Positions 1 through 7,533 of a stretch of 64,000 nt of DNA are shown piece after piece (positions within the stretch are counted from its first letter, which is position 1; each line of letters begins with the position of its first letter). The notes under the pieces were generated by a model. That model searched no databases, had not been told where the DNA came from, and saw only the letters and a list, made by a program, of their open reading frames with translations. This DNA is from Aquimarina sp. Aq78 (GTDB lineage Bacteria; Bacteroidota; Bacteroidia; Flavobacteriales; Flavobacteriaceae). The stretch covers positions 682,001-746,000 of the forward strand of contig NZ_OMKA01000001.1 of assembly GCF_900299525.1 (NCBI RefSeq). The letters run 5' to 3'. A program made the translations under genes and the position numbers.

Positions 1-16
1 TATTGCATTCTGTTTT

Positions 17-391
17 ATGAAATTAGCACAACGATTATTTTATTACTTAGGTGGATTTGCCATCGGTCTTATTCTTTTATTTTTCTTTTTGGGTGGAAAA
101 AAAGCTTCTTGTGATTATGGTCCTTCGGCCAGGGTTCTTAAAAACATCAGAATAAAGAAAAAAACTTTTTCTGAACAAGCATCAGACAACATGCTGAAAT
201 ATCAAATAGACACTGCAGATATTGCTTTATTATTAAAAAATGGAGATGTAAGTTTTTCTAAAAGTAATACCAAACTAGATTCTTGCAAAATCTATTTCAT
301 TGAAGGTTCTGTTAAAGAAAAAAATGTTAACATGCTTATTGAAAATTGTGATTCTATTGCCAGAGTTAATCTTCTAAATATTATACCCTAA
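17..391 (+). CDS. Small membrane-anchored conserved protein of unknown function
   Basis: A 124-residue protein. Residues about 8-27 form one hydrophobic segment (LGGFAIGLILLFFFLGG), followed by a soluble region with Cys32, Cys90 and Cys111. It resembles small flavobacterial proteins that I recall being labelled DUF4258-like, but I cannot verify that. The topology suggests an inner-membrane anchor with the soluble part probably in the periplasm. The ATG lies 17 bases into the window, so its promoter and any upstream partner are out of view. It runs toward the leftward peptide gene at 528-689. No function is assigned. Confidence 0.75.
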   Translation: MKLAQRLFYYLGGFAIGLILLFFFLGGKKASCDYGPSARVLKNIRIKKKTFSEQASDNMLKYQIDTADIALLLKNGDVSFSKSNTKLDSCKIYFIEGSVKEKNVNMLIENCDSIARVNLLNIIP

Positions 392-462
392 ATTTATTTT
401 TACATCATTTCATTCAACTAATTTGAGAGTTGTATTTTATACATATAAAGGCATATCAATAT

Positions 463-495
463 AAAAAAGGCCATTATACTTACTATATAATGACC
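463..495 (-). terminator. Intrinsic terminator of the leftward peptide gene
   Basis: Read on the minus strand, GGTCATTATA pairs with TATAATGGCC (one G-T wobble) around a 7-base loop and is followed by six T. It lies 33 bases past the stop codon of the small ORF at 528-689, which supports that ORF as a real transcript end. Confidence 0.7.
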
Positions 496-527
496 ATATT
501 TTTTATTATTTTGGAGTATTTCAACAA

Positions 528-689
528 CTACCTACTTCCGACTATTACCAACTTCGATGCATCTTCTTCTTCTTCTGAACATGTATCTTCCGTTCCAGAA
601 CCTCCATGTATTTTAAGCAATAATTTTCTATTTAATGAGTTCTTCTTATTTTCTTTTTCAAAAGTACAGATATCTATTTTTTTTGTCAT
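528..689 (-). CDS. Short double-glycine peptide, possible secreted or modified peptide precursor
   Basis: A 53-residue ORF starting with MTKKIDICTF. The N-terminal half is Lys/Asn-rich and ends in KLLLKIHGG (residues 22-30). The C-terminal part is acidic, GTEDTCSEEEEDAS, with a hydrophobic tail KLVIVGSR. The layout, a basic leader ending in Gly-Gly before a short Thr/Ser/Cys/Glu-rich segment, recalls GG-type natural-product precursors of Bacteroidota. No LanB/LanC, ATP-grasp, radical-SAM or C39 peptidase gene is in the window, so modification is speculative. A good terminator follows at 463-495. It lies downstream of, and in the same direction as, two GNAT genes, separated from them by 265 bases. 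A plus-strand ORF over the same bases looks like a shadow. Confidence 0.5.
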   Translation of the reverse strand: MTKKIDICTFEKENKKNSLNRKLLLKIHGGSGTEDTCSEEEEDASKLVIVGSR

Positions 690-954
690 CTTAATATTAT
701 TAAATTTCTTTATCTTAATTATAAATTATTAGCAAAATTGTATCATAAACTTAATAATTTTCTGACAAATTATTATAGTTATACAATAATATTTTTTCTA
801 ATTCTTTTTTGAATAAAATCATAAAAATATAGAAAGTAAAAAATGCAAAAAATAAGTTATCTAGAATAAAGAAAAACTTACAAGTCCTCAATACTTTTGT
901 GCCCTTAGGTTGGCTGCATAGTTTTATCTTTAATTCCCGTATTTTTATATTTAA
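690..954. other. AT-rich gap upstream of the peptide gene
   Basis: This 265-base stretch separates the GNAT gene at 955-1467 from the small peptide gene. I see no clean TTG / TAnnTTTG promoter for the peptide and no other convincing ORF. Any leader or promoter of the peptide gene must lie here. Confidence 0.4.
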
Positions 955-1467
955 TTAAGCAATTAGGGGTAACCTCATAGTATACACCCAATATTTTTTT
1001 CCTAATCGTTCAATTTCTTTTATTCTTTTAAATCCTTTTTTCTCATACATGATCCGAGCAGCATTCATAAACTCTGATGTATGCAGCGCAATGATTTTTT
1101 CTTCACTCTTTTTTGCATACCTTATACAGAAATCAACTAGTTCTTTTCCTATTCCAAGGCCTCGATATTTTGGATCAACACCCAAGAATCGTATATAACA
1201 CCAATCAGATTCATACAACTCTGTAGGGTTTCCATTTGGAATGAAATAAATCATCCCAGCTATATCTGAATCTATTTCACAAATAAAAATTTTACTAATT
1301 TCTATCAGATTTAATACATTTTCTTCGCTTTCTAAAATAGCACTCAACGTGTTCCAATTCTCTGTGCTTAATATATTTGAAAACTCTGCATATGAAATTT
1401 TCCCTAATTGTCGTAATCCTTCCAGGTCATTTATATCAGCTACTCTATACTTCAAATCTTTACTCAT
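955..1467 (-). CDS. GNAT family N-acetyltransferase
   Basis: A 170-residue protein with the GNAT fold. The acetyl-CoA pyrophosphate-binding loop is seen as YRGLGIGKEL (residues 101-110), preceded by the beta-4 strand IRFLGVDPK and followed by the typical C-terminal AARIMYEKKGFKRI. It should transfer an acetyl group from acetyl-CoA to an amine; the substrate cannot be told. It is the last gene of a tight leftward run (955-3440), 6 bases from the second GNAT gene, so the two are probably co-transcribed. The two proteins are clearly different within the superfamily. Confidence 0.85.
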   Translation of the reverse strand: MSKDLKYRVADINDLEGLRQLGKISYAEFSNILSTENWNTLSAILESEENVLNLIEISKIFICEIDSDIAGMIYFIPNGNPTELYESDWCYIRFLGVDPKYRGLGIGKELVDFCIRYAKKSEEKIIALHTSEFMNAARIMYEKKGFKRIKEIERLGKKYWVYTMRLPLIA

Positions 1468-1473
1468 TTAGAA

Positions 1474-1992
1474 CTATTTGAGCTTAGTTTTCATTGCCCA
1501 AAACTCAAAAGTTTCGTCGCCAATAGTAAAGTTATGTTCTCCCGTAATTTGGTAGCCTTTCTTTTTATAAAAAGCAACAGCTTGTTTTTTAAGTTTCAGA
1601 TTAGATAACCATAGGTAATTGTGTTTACTATCAACAGCAGCTTGCACAATATACTGATGTAACTTCCCTCCTATACCTCTTGCCTCATATCCTTGTAATA
1701 AATATATACGCTGAAGCTTACAAATATTCTTTTCATCAATAAATTCTGAAGGGGAGTCTAATTTTAATTTGGCATAGCCAATTGGTAATGAGTTATAAGT
1801 AACCAACCAATATAGGTTTTCGGGTTTCATCAAACTATTCTTGATTTTATCAATAGAAAAGGCCCAATCCAAATAACTTATCAGGTTATTCTTATCATTA
1901 AAAAATTCTCCATAGGATTCGTCAAAAGTTTTTCTTCCTAAAGATGAAATCTTTTCTGCATCTTCTATAGTTGCTCTTCTTATATCAACCAT
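1474..1992 (-). CDS. GNAT family N-acetyltransferase, PaiA-like
   Basis: A 172-residue acetyltransferase. The CoA-binding loop is EARGIGGKLHQ (residues 103-113) after the strand LQRIYLLQGY, and the C-terminus has AVAFYKKKGYQ. The N-terminal region (IRRATIEDAEKISSLGRKTF...SYGEFF) resembles PaiA-type polyamine acetyltransferases and their relatives, so a polyamine or related small amine is a plausible substrate; this is inference from resemblance. It sits between another GNAT gene and a DUF1272 gene with 6- and 8-base gaps, as part of the operon divergent from the MocR regulator. Confidence 0.85.
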   Translation of the reverse strand: MVDIRRATIEDAEKISSLGRKTFDESYGEFFNDKNNLISYLDWAFSIDKIKNSLMKPENLYWLVTYNSLPIGYAKLKLDSPSEFIDEKNICKLQRIYLLQGYEARGIGGKLHQYIVQAAVDSKHNYLWLSNLKLKKQAVAFYKKKGYQITGEHNFTIGDETFEFWAMKTKLK

Positions 1993-2000
1993 TATATTAT

Positions 2001-2306
2001 TTATCTTTTTCTCGGTTCTATATTGGCAAATTCTTTCAAAATCTCTTTAAAAGCATTTTCATCAATTGGTTTGTATACTATTCTTGAACCTACAGGGTGT
2101 TTTTCAACGCAATTACCCGTTAGGCAATTTACTGGTCGAGTTGGTCTTTTTTCAAAACCACCTCCGCAATTAGGACATACATTATGTAGAATAGTATCTA
2201 CACAGTTAGTACAAAAAGTACATTCATAAGAACAAATCATTGCCTCATCACTATCATTAGGTAAAGCTTTATTACAATGCTCACAATTAGATCTTATTTC
2301 TAACAT
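2001..2306 (-). CDS. DUF1272 zinc-ribbon protein
   Basis: A 101-residue protein recognisable as DUF1272 by MLEIRSNCEHCNKALPNDSD at the start and the Cys-rich core C8xxC11, C25, C29, C32, C35, C44PNC47GG. The first eight Cys match a double zinc-ribbon arrangement. DUF1272 proteins have no established function; small zinc ribbons often bind nucleic acid or a protein partner. This copy is longer than the core, with extra Cys61 and Cys66 and a charged helical tail. It is third in the leftward operon, between a GNAT gene (8 bases) and a PNPOx-like gene (13 bases). Confidence 0.85.
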   Translation of the reverse strand: MLEIRSNCEHCNKALPNDSDEAMICSYECTFCTNCVDTILHNVCPNCGGGFEKRPTRPVNCLTGNCVEKHPVGSRIVYKPIDENAFKEILKEFANIEPRKR

Positions 2307-2319
2307 ATCCTTTGTTTTT

Positions 2320-2769
2320 TTATGGTTTGTATTGCTTTAATGCACTTTGTATTTGCTGCTCTTCAGTAGTTTCTGGATACAAAATATATTTTGGTGCTAG
2401 TATTCGCTTTACATCTTTAACAACAATATTTGTAATAGTCGCAAATGGAAACTTACCACCTGTTATCTGTAACAAAGGAGCTTGGATAGCAGCATAATCA
2501 GTATCATCCTTTCCTACAATATTAGCCACTCCTTTTAACTGAAATCCTTTTTGAATAAAGACATCTATAAAACTAACACATACATTATTATTTTCTCTAA
2601 TATTTTTCACGGTTTGTGGAGAAGCAATATTGGCAACAATAATATTAGTATTATCATAATACGTAAAAACTTCTTTGGGTGATACATTAGGAATATTATC
2701 TAATGAAGATGTAGCTAGCCAGCATAAAACACTTTTATCAACATATTCTTTTATTTCGGCAGTAAGCAT
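2320..2769 (-). CDS. Pyridoxamine 5'-phosphate oxidase-like flavin-binding protein
   Basis: A 149-residue split-barrel protein: the N-terminal DKSVLCWLATSSLDNIPNVSP and the following strand NIIVANIASPQTVKNIREN are characteristic of the PNPOx-like FMN-binding superfamily. Members reduce or bind flavin, F420 or haem; true pyridoxine-phosphate oxidases are longer, so B6 oxidation is not implied. It lies 8 bases downstream of a second, more distant PNPOx-like gene, and both sit next to a PLP-binding MocR regulator, which makes a link to vitamin B6 or amine metabolism worth considering (inference). Confidence 0.8.
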   Translation of the reverse strand: MLTAEIKEYVDKSVLCWLATSSLDNIPNVSPKEVFTYYDNTNIIVANIASPQTVKNIRENNNVCVSFIDVFIQKGFQLKGVANIVGKDDTDYAAIQAPLLQITGGKFPFATITNIVVKDVKRILAPKYILYPETTEEQQIQSALKQYKP

Positions 2770-2777
2770 TTCTATTA

Positions 2778-3440
2778 TTATTTTTTATTGTTCGTCACAT
2801 AGTTTAATACTGCTTTTGGCACTTCTATATCTTTTGGTAGATCATTATCAGAAATCGCATCAAAAGCTACTTGTTTTACAGGAACTACTCCCGCCCATAT
2901 TGGTAAATCAAGATCACTAGGTTCGTCATTTACCCCTTCTGCTCTTACTTTTGCTGAAGCCGTTTCTATACTAACTTCCAAAACTAAAGTTCCCTTAAAT
3001 TCTTTTTCGTTTGGTTGCCTCACATTATCCCAATGACCAGGAACCATATGATTAAGTATGTACTCCAGAGCATCCATTTTTTCTTGTGGATCTTCTACCT
3101 TTTTCACTTTACCAAATACATTCACCGATCTATAATTTGCAGAATGATGAAAAGCAGACCTTGCTAATACCAACCCATCAAGATGAGTTACTGATATACT
3201 AGCTTCTCCTGCATCCAACAAACTCAACATCATGCGGTTCTTTAGTGATCCATGCAAATAGATCTTATCATCCTTTCTTGCATATGCCATAGGAATCACA
3301 ATAGCTTGATTTTTAAAAACATACCCCACATGGCATAAAAATGCATCATCCAATATGGTATTAATAGTATCTACATCGTAATCCGCTCTTTTTGGTCCGC
3401 GAACTACTTTATTAAGTTCTGAAATTGAATATTCTGCCAT
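2778..3440 (-). CDS. Pyridoxamine 5'-phosphate oxidase family protein (Pyridox_ox_2/NimA-like)
   Basis: A 220-residue split-barrel flavoprotein. The N-terminal VRGPKRADYD, IPMAYARKDDKIYLHGS at about residues 50-66 and ARSAFHHSANYRSV near 94-107 fit the Pyridox_ox_2 group, which includes nitroimidazole-resistance-type (Nim) and other FMN-binding proteins. The exact reaction is unknown. It is the first gene of the five-gene leftward operon; a candidate promoter lies at 3461-3493, just before its ATG. It is divergent from the MocR regulator gene, the usual position for a MocR target. Confidence 0.85.
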   Translation of the reverse strand: MAEYSISELNKVVRGPKRADYDVDTINTILDDAFLCHVGYVFKNQAIVIPMAYARKDDKIYLHGSLKNRMMLSLLDAGEASISVTHLDGLVLARSAFHHSANYRSVNVFGKVKKVEDPQEKMDALEYILNHMVPGHWDNVRQPNEKEFKGTLVLEVSIETASAKVRAEGVNDEPSDLDLPIWAGVVPVKQVAFDAISDNDLPKDIEVPKAVLNYVTNNKK

Positions 3441-3460
3441 AATTTGTTTTATTTCTTATT

Positions 3461-3493
3461 CAAAAATAATAGTTTTATGGTACGTTAAAGCAA
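3461..3493 (-). promoter_or_regulatory. Candidate promoter of the GNAT/DUF1272/PNPOx operon
   Basis: On the minus strand, TTG (3493-3491) and TATTTTTG (3468-3461) are separated by 22 bases, matching the Bacteroidota -33/-7 pattern. The first ATG of the operon is at 3440, giving a short 5' UTR. Confidence 0.5.
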
Positions 3494-3524
3494 TCCAGTT
3501 TATAAATAATTAGTAGTCCAGTTT
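3494..3524. promoter_or_regulatory. Direct repeat TCCAGTTT, candidate MocR operator
   Basis: TCCAGTTT occurs twice, at 3494-3501 and 3517-3524, 23 bases apart (about two helical turns). The left copy abuts the -33 element of the divergent operon and the right copy runs onto the first base of the regulator's TTG start. Direct repeats are the known operator form for MocR-family regulators such as PdxR and GabR; binding here is inferred. Confidence 0.5.
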
Positions 3525-5029
3525 TGTTTCCATTTAAAAATAACATAGTTCTTGTCAGAAATAGTAATCGCAATCTATACCTTCAATTATGCGATCAGAT
3601 TATTGGATTCATAAAATCTGGAAAGCTACCGCCTTCTACAAAATTACCAGGATCACGAAAACTAGCTAACGATCTTAACATTCATCGCAAAACAGTAATT
3701 TCGGCATATGAAGAACTTATCTCCCAAGGATGGGTTGAAACTATTCCAACAAAAGGTACCTTTGTTACCAGCTCTCTACCTATAGTTAATCCTAAAAATT
3801 TTGTCCAACCAGCCTCAAAAAACAACAGAAAAGAGAAAAGCGGTTTCTCATTCCTGACTCGACCCCATTTAATACGTAAATCTAAGAATAAAATCAATCA
3901 AAAAACGCTGGTTGTTGATGACGGGTGTCCTGATCATAGATTAGCCCCTATAGAGGAAATTGCAAAAATATATCGAAATATCACTAAAAAAAGTTACCAT
4001 GAAAATTTACTTACCTATGGTTCTACATATGGGAATTTAGAACTTAGAAAAACTTTGGTTACTTATCTTAATCAAACCAGAGGATTGCATATTACTATTG
4101 ATAATATTTTAATTACTCGTGGAAGCCAGATGGGAATCTATTTAAATGGCCAATTACTACTTTCTGCAAAAAATAAGATTATTGTTGTTGGCAATACTAA
4201 TTATATGACTGCTGATAATACATTTAGAGAAGCAGGTGCACATATAGAACAAGTACCTGTAGACAAACAAGGATTGGACACTAATGCTATCGAAAAGCTT
4301 TGTAAAACCAAACAAATTAGTGCTGTTTATGCTACTTCTCACCACCATCACCCAACTACCGTAACGCTTTCTGCAGAACGACGCATGCATTTATTACAAT
4401 TAGCTCAATATCATGATTTTGCAATTATCGAAGATGATTATGATTATGATTTTCATTATAGCAATGCTCCAATTTTACCCTTAGCCAGTAATGATGACCA
4501 CGGAAATGTAATCTACATTGGAGGGTTCACCAAGATCATTGCTCCCTCTATTCGGATTGGATATTTAGTTGCTCCAAAAGATTTTGTTGACGAAGCTGCC
4601 AGGTTAAGACGGATTATCGATCGGCAAGGTGATGCTCTGCTAGAACAGACCCTTGCACAAATGATTAGCACTGGAGATGTACAAAGACATTGTAACAAGG
4701 TCCTTAAAATTTATAAAACGCGAAGAGATCTGTTTTGTTCTTTATTGAAAGAAAAGTTAGGTGATTATTTTGATTTTGAAATTCCTAAAGGCGGAATGGC
4801 GATATGGGTAAAACTAAACAAAGCATACCATTGGGATGCAATATGTACCGAAGCCGAAAAACTAGACATGGAGCTTAATCCGGATTGGCGTCGTTATGAT
4901 AATGATAACTCAAGACATAATGGAATTAGAATGGGGTTTGCTTCATTAAATGAAGAAGAGATTCGTGAAGTTATTGAGCGATTGGTGACAATTTTTACAT
5001 CAATTAATGTCACACCCAATCCTAATTGA
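3524..5029 (+). CDS. MocR-family (GntR plus aminotransferase) transcriptional regulator
   Basis: A 501-residue two-domain regulator. Residues about 15-80 form a GntR-type winged helix (LPGSRKLANDLNIHRKTV). Residues about 125-495 form a fold-type I aminotransferase-like domain that binds PLP; the PLP Schiff-base lysine is Lys337 in GGFTKIIAPSIRIGY. Such proteins sense PLP or an amine and control a divergent gene. The start is TTG at 3524: an in-frame stop lies at 3503 and the next in-frame ATG is far inside the protein. The start beginning MFPFKNN agrees with family N-termini. The likely target is the leftward operon beginning at 3440. Confidence 0.9.
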   Translation: MFPFKNNIVLVRNSNRNLYLQLCDQIIGFIKSGKLPPSTKLPGSRKLANDLNIHRKTVISAYEELISQGWVETIPTKGTFVTSSLPIVNPKNFVQPASKNNRKEKSGFSFLTRPHLIRKSKNKINQKTLVVDDGCPDHRLAPIEEIAKIYRNITKKSYHENLLTYGSTYGNLELRKTLVTYLNQTRGLHITIDNILITRGSQMGIYLNGQLLLSAKNKIIVVGNTNYMTADNTFREAGAHIEQVPVDKQGLDTNAIEKLCKTKQISAVYATSHHHHPTTVTLSAERRMHLLQLAQYHDFAIIEDDYDYDFHYSNAPILPLASNDDHGNVIYIGGFTKIIAPSIRIGYLVAPKDFVDEAARLRRIIDRQGDALLEQTLAQMISTGDVQRHCNKVLKIYKTRRDLFCSLLKEKLGDYFDFEIPKGGMAIWVKLNKAYHWDAICTEAEKLDMELNPDWRRYDNDNSRHNGIRMGFASLNEEEIREVIERLVTIFTSINVTPNPN

Positions 5030-5122
5030 TATAATAATCATCTATATATTCTTTTGGATATCGTTCATAAACAATTTTAAGATATTGATTTTCAACTTCT
5101 TTACCTTTAAAATCTTAAAAAA

Positions 5123-5692
5123 TCACCCAATATCCAAATCATATTTTGTTAACAACCCTATAAGTCCTGATGCACTAAATCTGGCTTTCTTTAACTTGTT
5201 GATTTCTGGATCAATTGTAAAGTTTTTGGCAGTTCTAAAATCGGCTTTCTCTGCAATAGTTCTTTCAAAAATTGCTCCTGATAAATTACAATTAGACAAT
5301 ATTGAACCAGTAAGGTTGGTATCTGTAAAATCTGCTTCTTTTAAGCTACAATCGTTAAACATAGTATTTTTCATAGAAAAGCCATAAAAAGATACATAAT
5401 CGAGGTTGCAGTGATCAAATTTCACTTCAAATAGAAAATCATTACATTTACTAAAGTCTAATCCCAGCATTTTACAAGCCTCGAAAGCAACTTCCTGAAA
5501 AGAAGTCTCTTTCATCATTACAGTATTAAAATTACAGGTATCAAATCTACATTCTAAAAAAGTAACCACAGACATGTCTGTCTTAGAAAAATTACAATTT
5601 ATAAATATGCAATTATCATATTCTCTTGATGGTAATTTTTGATTAGAAAAATCCTGATTTTCAAAGGTTTGATCAATGATTGGATGACTCAT
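5123..5692 (-). CDS. Pentapeptide-repeat protein
   Basis: About 189 residues starting at the ATG at 5692 (MSHPIIDQTF); an in-frame TTG five codons upstream is less likely. Most of the chain consists of A(D/N)LxX-type repeats, e.g. CIFINCNFSKTDMSVVTFLE and LKEADFTDTNLTGSILSNCN, which fold as a right-handed quadrilateral beta-helix. Qnr-type members protect DNA gyrase, but most pentapeptide proteins have unknown roles; the length is near that of Qnr proteins (about 215), without enough detail to claim that function. It is 19 bases from a VOC-family gene in the same direction. Confidence 0.85.
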   Translation of the reverse strand: MSHPIIDQTFENQDFSNQKLPSREYDNCIFINCNFSKTDMSVVTFLECRFDTCNFNTVMMKETSFQEVAFEACKMLGLDFSKCNDFLFEVKFDHCNLDYVSFYGFSMKNTMFNDCSLKEADFTDTNLTGSILSNCNLSGAIFERTIAEKADFRTAKNFTIDPEINKLKKARFSASGLIGLLTKYDLDIG

Positions 5693-5711
5693 AAAAATAG
5701 ATATCAATACG

Positions 5712-6089
5712 TTAGTTTATTCTCCAGGGTGGATTTTTTCTATTATCCCCAGCAAAATACAAAATGATTAGGTTACCATCAGGATCTTTAAGTCTTGCTT
5801 CTCGCCATAACCATCGTTGATCTGTTGGCAGTAGGTCGAATTGCAGTCCTTCGCTGGTAAGGCGTTCTACTTCTTTATCTAATTTTTCAGTTTCAAAATA
5901 TATATGTACTCCATCATTTTCGGGCAATGCATCAACTAGGTGGATAGAAAAAGTAGCATCACCTTCTACACATTCAAAACGCGCATACTGCGGTAATGAT
6001 TCAACAATAAGATGTAAACCTAGTTTCTTATAAAAAGAAATAGATATTTCAACATCGAGGGATGGGATGGTAACTTGGTTTAGGTTCAT
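5712..6089 (-). CDS. VOC (glyoxalase/bleomycin-resistance fold) family protein
   Basis: A 125-residue vicinal-oxygen-chelate protein with two beta-alpha-beta-beta-beta modules: SLDVEISISFYKKLGLHLI at the start and the typical end LKDPDGNLIILYFAGD. Metal-ligand positions are only partly visible (a His in FSIHLVD), so the reaction, lyase, dioxygenase or simple ligand binding, cannot be assigned. It is probably co-transcribed with the downstream pentapeptide-repeat gene. Confidence 0.85.
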   Translation of the reverse strand: MNLNQVTIPSLDVEISISFYKKLGLHLIVESLPQYARFECVEGDATFSIHLVDALPENDGVHIYFETEKLDKEVERLTSEGLQFDLLPTDQRWLWREARLKDPDGNLIILYFAGDNRKNPPWRIN

Positions 6090-6211
6090 TTTTATATTCT
6101 TTTAACCTATAAAAACAGTACTATATACCTCATTCTATCCCATATACATCTTTTAAAATCTGTAAATACGAGAAATTCTGAAGTTTCGTTTTCAAAATTT
6201 CTAAGGTATAC

Positions 6212-7384
6212 CTATAGTCTTCTTCTTTTCTTCTCTTGAGAAAGTAAATTTAATTCTCTACTGGTTTGTCCAGCAACTGAAGTATTTTCTTCTGCTCTTC
6301 GAATTAGATATGGCATTACATCGCGTACAGGGCCGAAAGGCAGGTATTTTGCCACATTATACCCTTTTGCTGCCTGATTAAAACTAATATGATCACTCAT
6401 ACCATATAATTGACCAAACCAAACTCTAAAGTCATCTTTAGCAATATTAAGTTCTGTCATTAATTTCATTGCCAAGTAACTACTATCTTCATTATGCGTT
6501 CCTATAAAAACAGAGATATCCTCTATGTTTTTAAGAATATATTTCATTGTAGTATCAAAGTTCTGATCTGTATGTTCTTTATCTTTACAAATAGGTGTAG
6601 GATATCCTTTTTCTTTAGCGCGTTCGTTTTCTTTTTCCATATACGCACCACGTACAATCTTTACACCGATCTTAAAATCATATACTCTTGCTTCTTCATG
6701 TAGTCTTTGTAAATACTCCAGGCGATCATGTCTATAAAGTTGCAATGTATTATATACAATAGCTTTTTCTTTATTATACTTTCTCATCATTTTGCCCACC
6801 AATTCATCTGCAGCACCCTGCATCCAGCTTTCTTCTCCATCGATTAGTAAAGCTACATCGCAATCATGGGCTTTTTTACACACCATATCAAAACGTTCTT
6901 CGATACGCTCCCACTCTTTTTCTTCTTCTGCATTTAAAGGAGTTCCTTCGGTTTTCTTTTGCCAAATTAAAAAACGACCAAATCCTGTAGGTTTAAATAC
7001 CCCAAAAGGCATTGCATCTTTTTGATCTGCAAACTCCAGAAGTGTTATCGTTTTTTCTAATACGGCATCAAATTGTGCCTCCTCTTCTTTTCCTTCTACC
7101 GAATAATCTAATACAGAACACACCTTTTTGCCATACATGTTATCTACTACCGATAAACAATCTTCTTCACTAACTCCTCCACAGAAATGATCAAAAACAG
7201 TTGCTCTTATCAACCCTTGAACTGGTAAATGTGCTTTTATGGCAAAATTTGTAACCGCAGTTCCTATTCTAACCAAGGGTTCATTAGAAATCATTTTAAA
7301 CAGAAAGTACGCTCTTTCTAGCTCTGAGTCGCTTTTTAAGGTAAATGCAGTCTCAGTATTATCAAACAAATTGTTTTGGTTCAT
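6212..7384 (-). CDS. Proline dehydrogenase (monofunctional)
   Basis: Proline dehydrogenase, oxidising L-proline to 1-pyrroline-5-carboxylate with FAD and passing electrons to the quinone pool. About 390 residues. The PRODH TIM barrel is seen in VKIVRGAYMEKENERA, ISVFIGTHNEDS and the C-terminal substrate-binding signature KYLPFGPVRDVMPYLIRRAEE. It lacks the P5C dehydrogenase half of bifunctional PutA, usual for flavobacteria. I start at the ATG at 7384 (MNQNNLF); the codon just before it is a TTG. A -7 element, TATATTTG on the minus strand at 7470-7463, lies about 80 bases upstream. Divergent from aroB. Confidence 0.95.
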   Translation of the reverse strand: MNQNNLFDNTETAFTLKSDSELERAYFLFKMISNEPLVRIGTAVTNFAIKAHLPVQGLIRATVFDHFCGGVSEEDCLSVVDNMYGKKVCSVLDYSVEGKEEEAQFDAVLEKTITLLEFADQKDAMPFGVFKPTGFGRFLIWQKKTEGTPLNAEEEKEWERIEERFDMVCKKAHDCDVALLIDGEESWMQGAADELVGKMMRKYNKEKAIVYNTLQLYRHDRLEYLQRLHEEARVYDFKIGVKIVRGAYMEKENERAKEKGYPTPICKDKEHTDQNFDTTMKYILKNIEDISVFIGTHNEDSSYLAMKLMTELNIAKDDFRVWFGQLYGMSDHISFNQAAKGYNVAKYLPFGPVRDVMPYLIRRAEENTSVAGQTSRELNLLSQEKKRRRL

Positions 7385-7462
7385 CAAAAGTTAATTTTAA
7401 AAATATGCACGTAGAAATATGATTATTTCTATGCATACATTGCATTTATTTTAAGATATCTG

Positions 7463-7470
7463 CAAATATA
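7463..7470 (-). promoter_or_regulatory. Candidate -7 element for proline dehydrogenase
   Basis: Minus-strand TATATTTG fits TAnnTTTG and lies about 80 bases before the gene's ATG. I see no matching TTG at the expected -33 distance, so support is partial. Confidence 0.35.
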
Positions 7471-7533
7471 GAACTTGCGAGTTTATTTTATTATAAATTC
7501 TGCTTAATTTCGCTCCTCATAATTTAATACTAT

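Noticed and set aside
430-732. A 100-codon plus-strand ORF
   Set aside because: Low-complexity composition (Ile/Phe/Tyr plus a Ser run) and it lies over the minus-strand peptide gene, which has a fitting terminator and a more sensible sequence. The Ser run is the complement of the peptide's Glu/Asp-rich part.
528-1992. A RiPP biosynthetic cluster made of the small peptide and the two GNAT genes
   Set aside because: No leader-recognition protein, cyclase, ATP-grasp, radical-SAM or peptidase-transporter is nearby, and the GNAT genes belong to the MocR-divergent operon; only the peptide itself is reported.
5007-5387. A 126-codon plus-strand ORF after the MocR gene
   Set aside because: It is the antisense image of the pentapeptide-repeat gene and has no recognisable domain.
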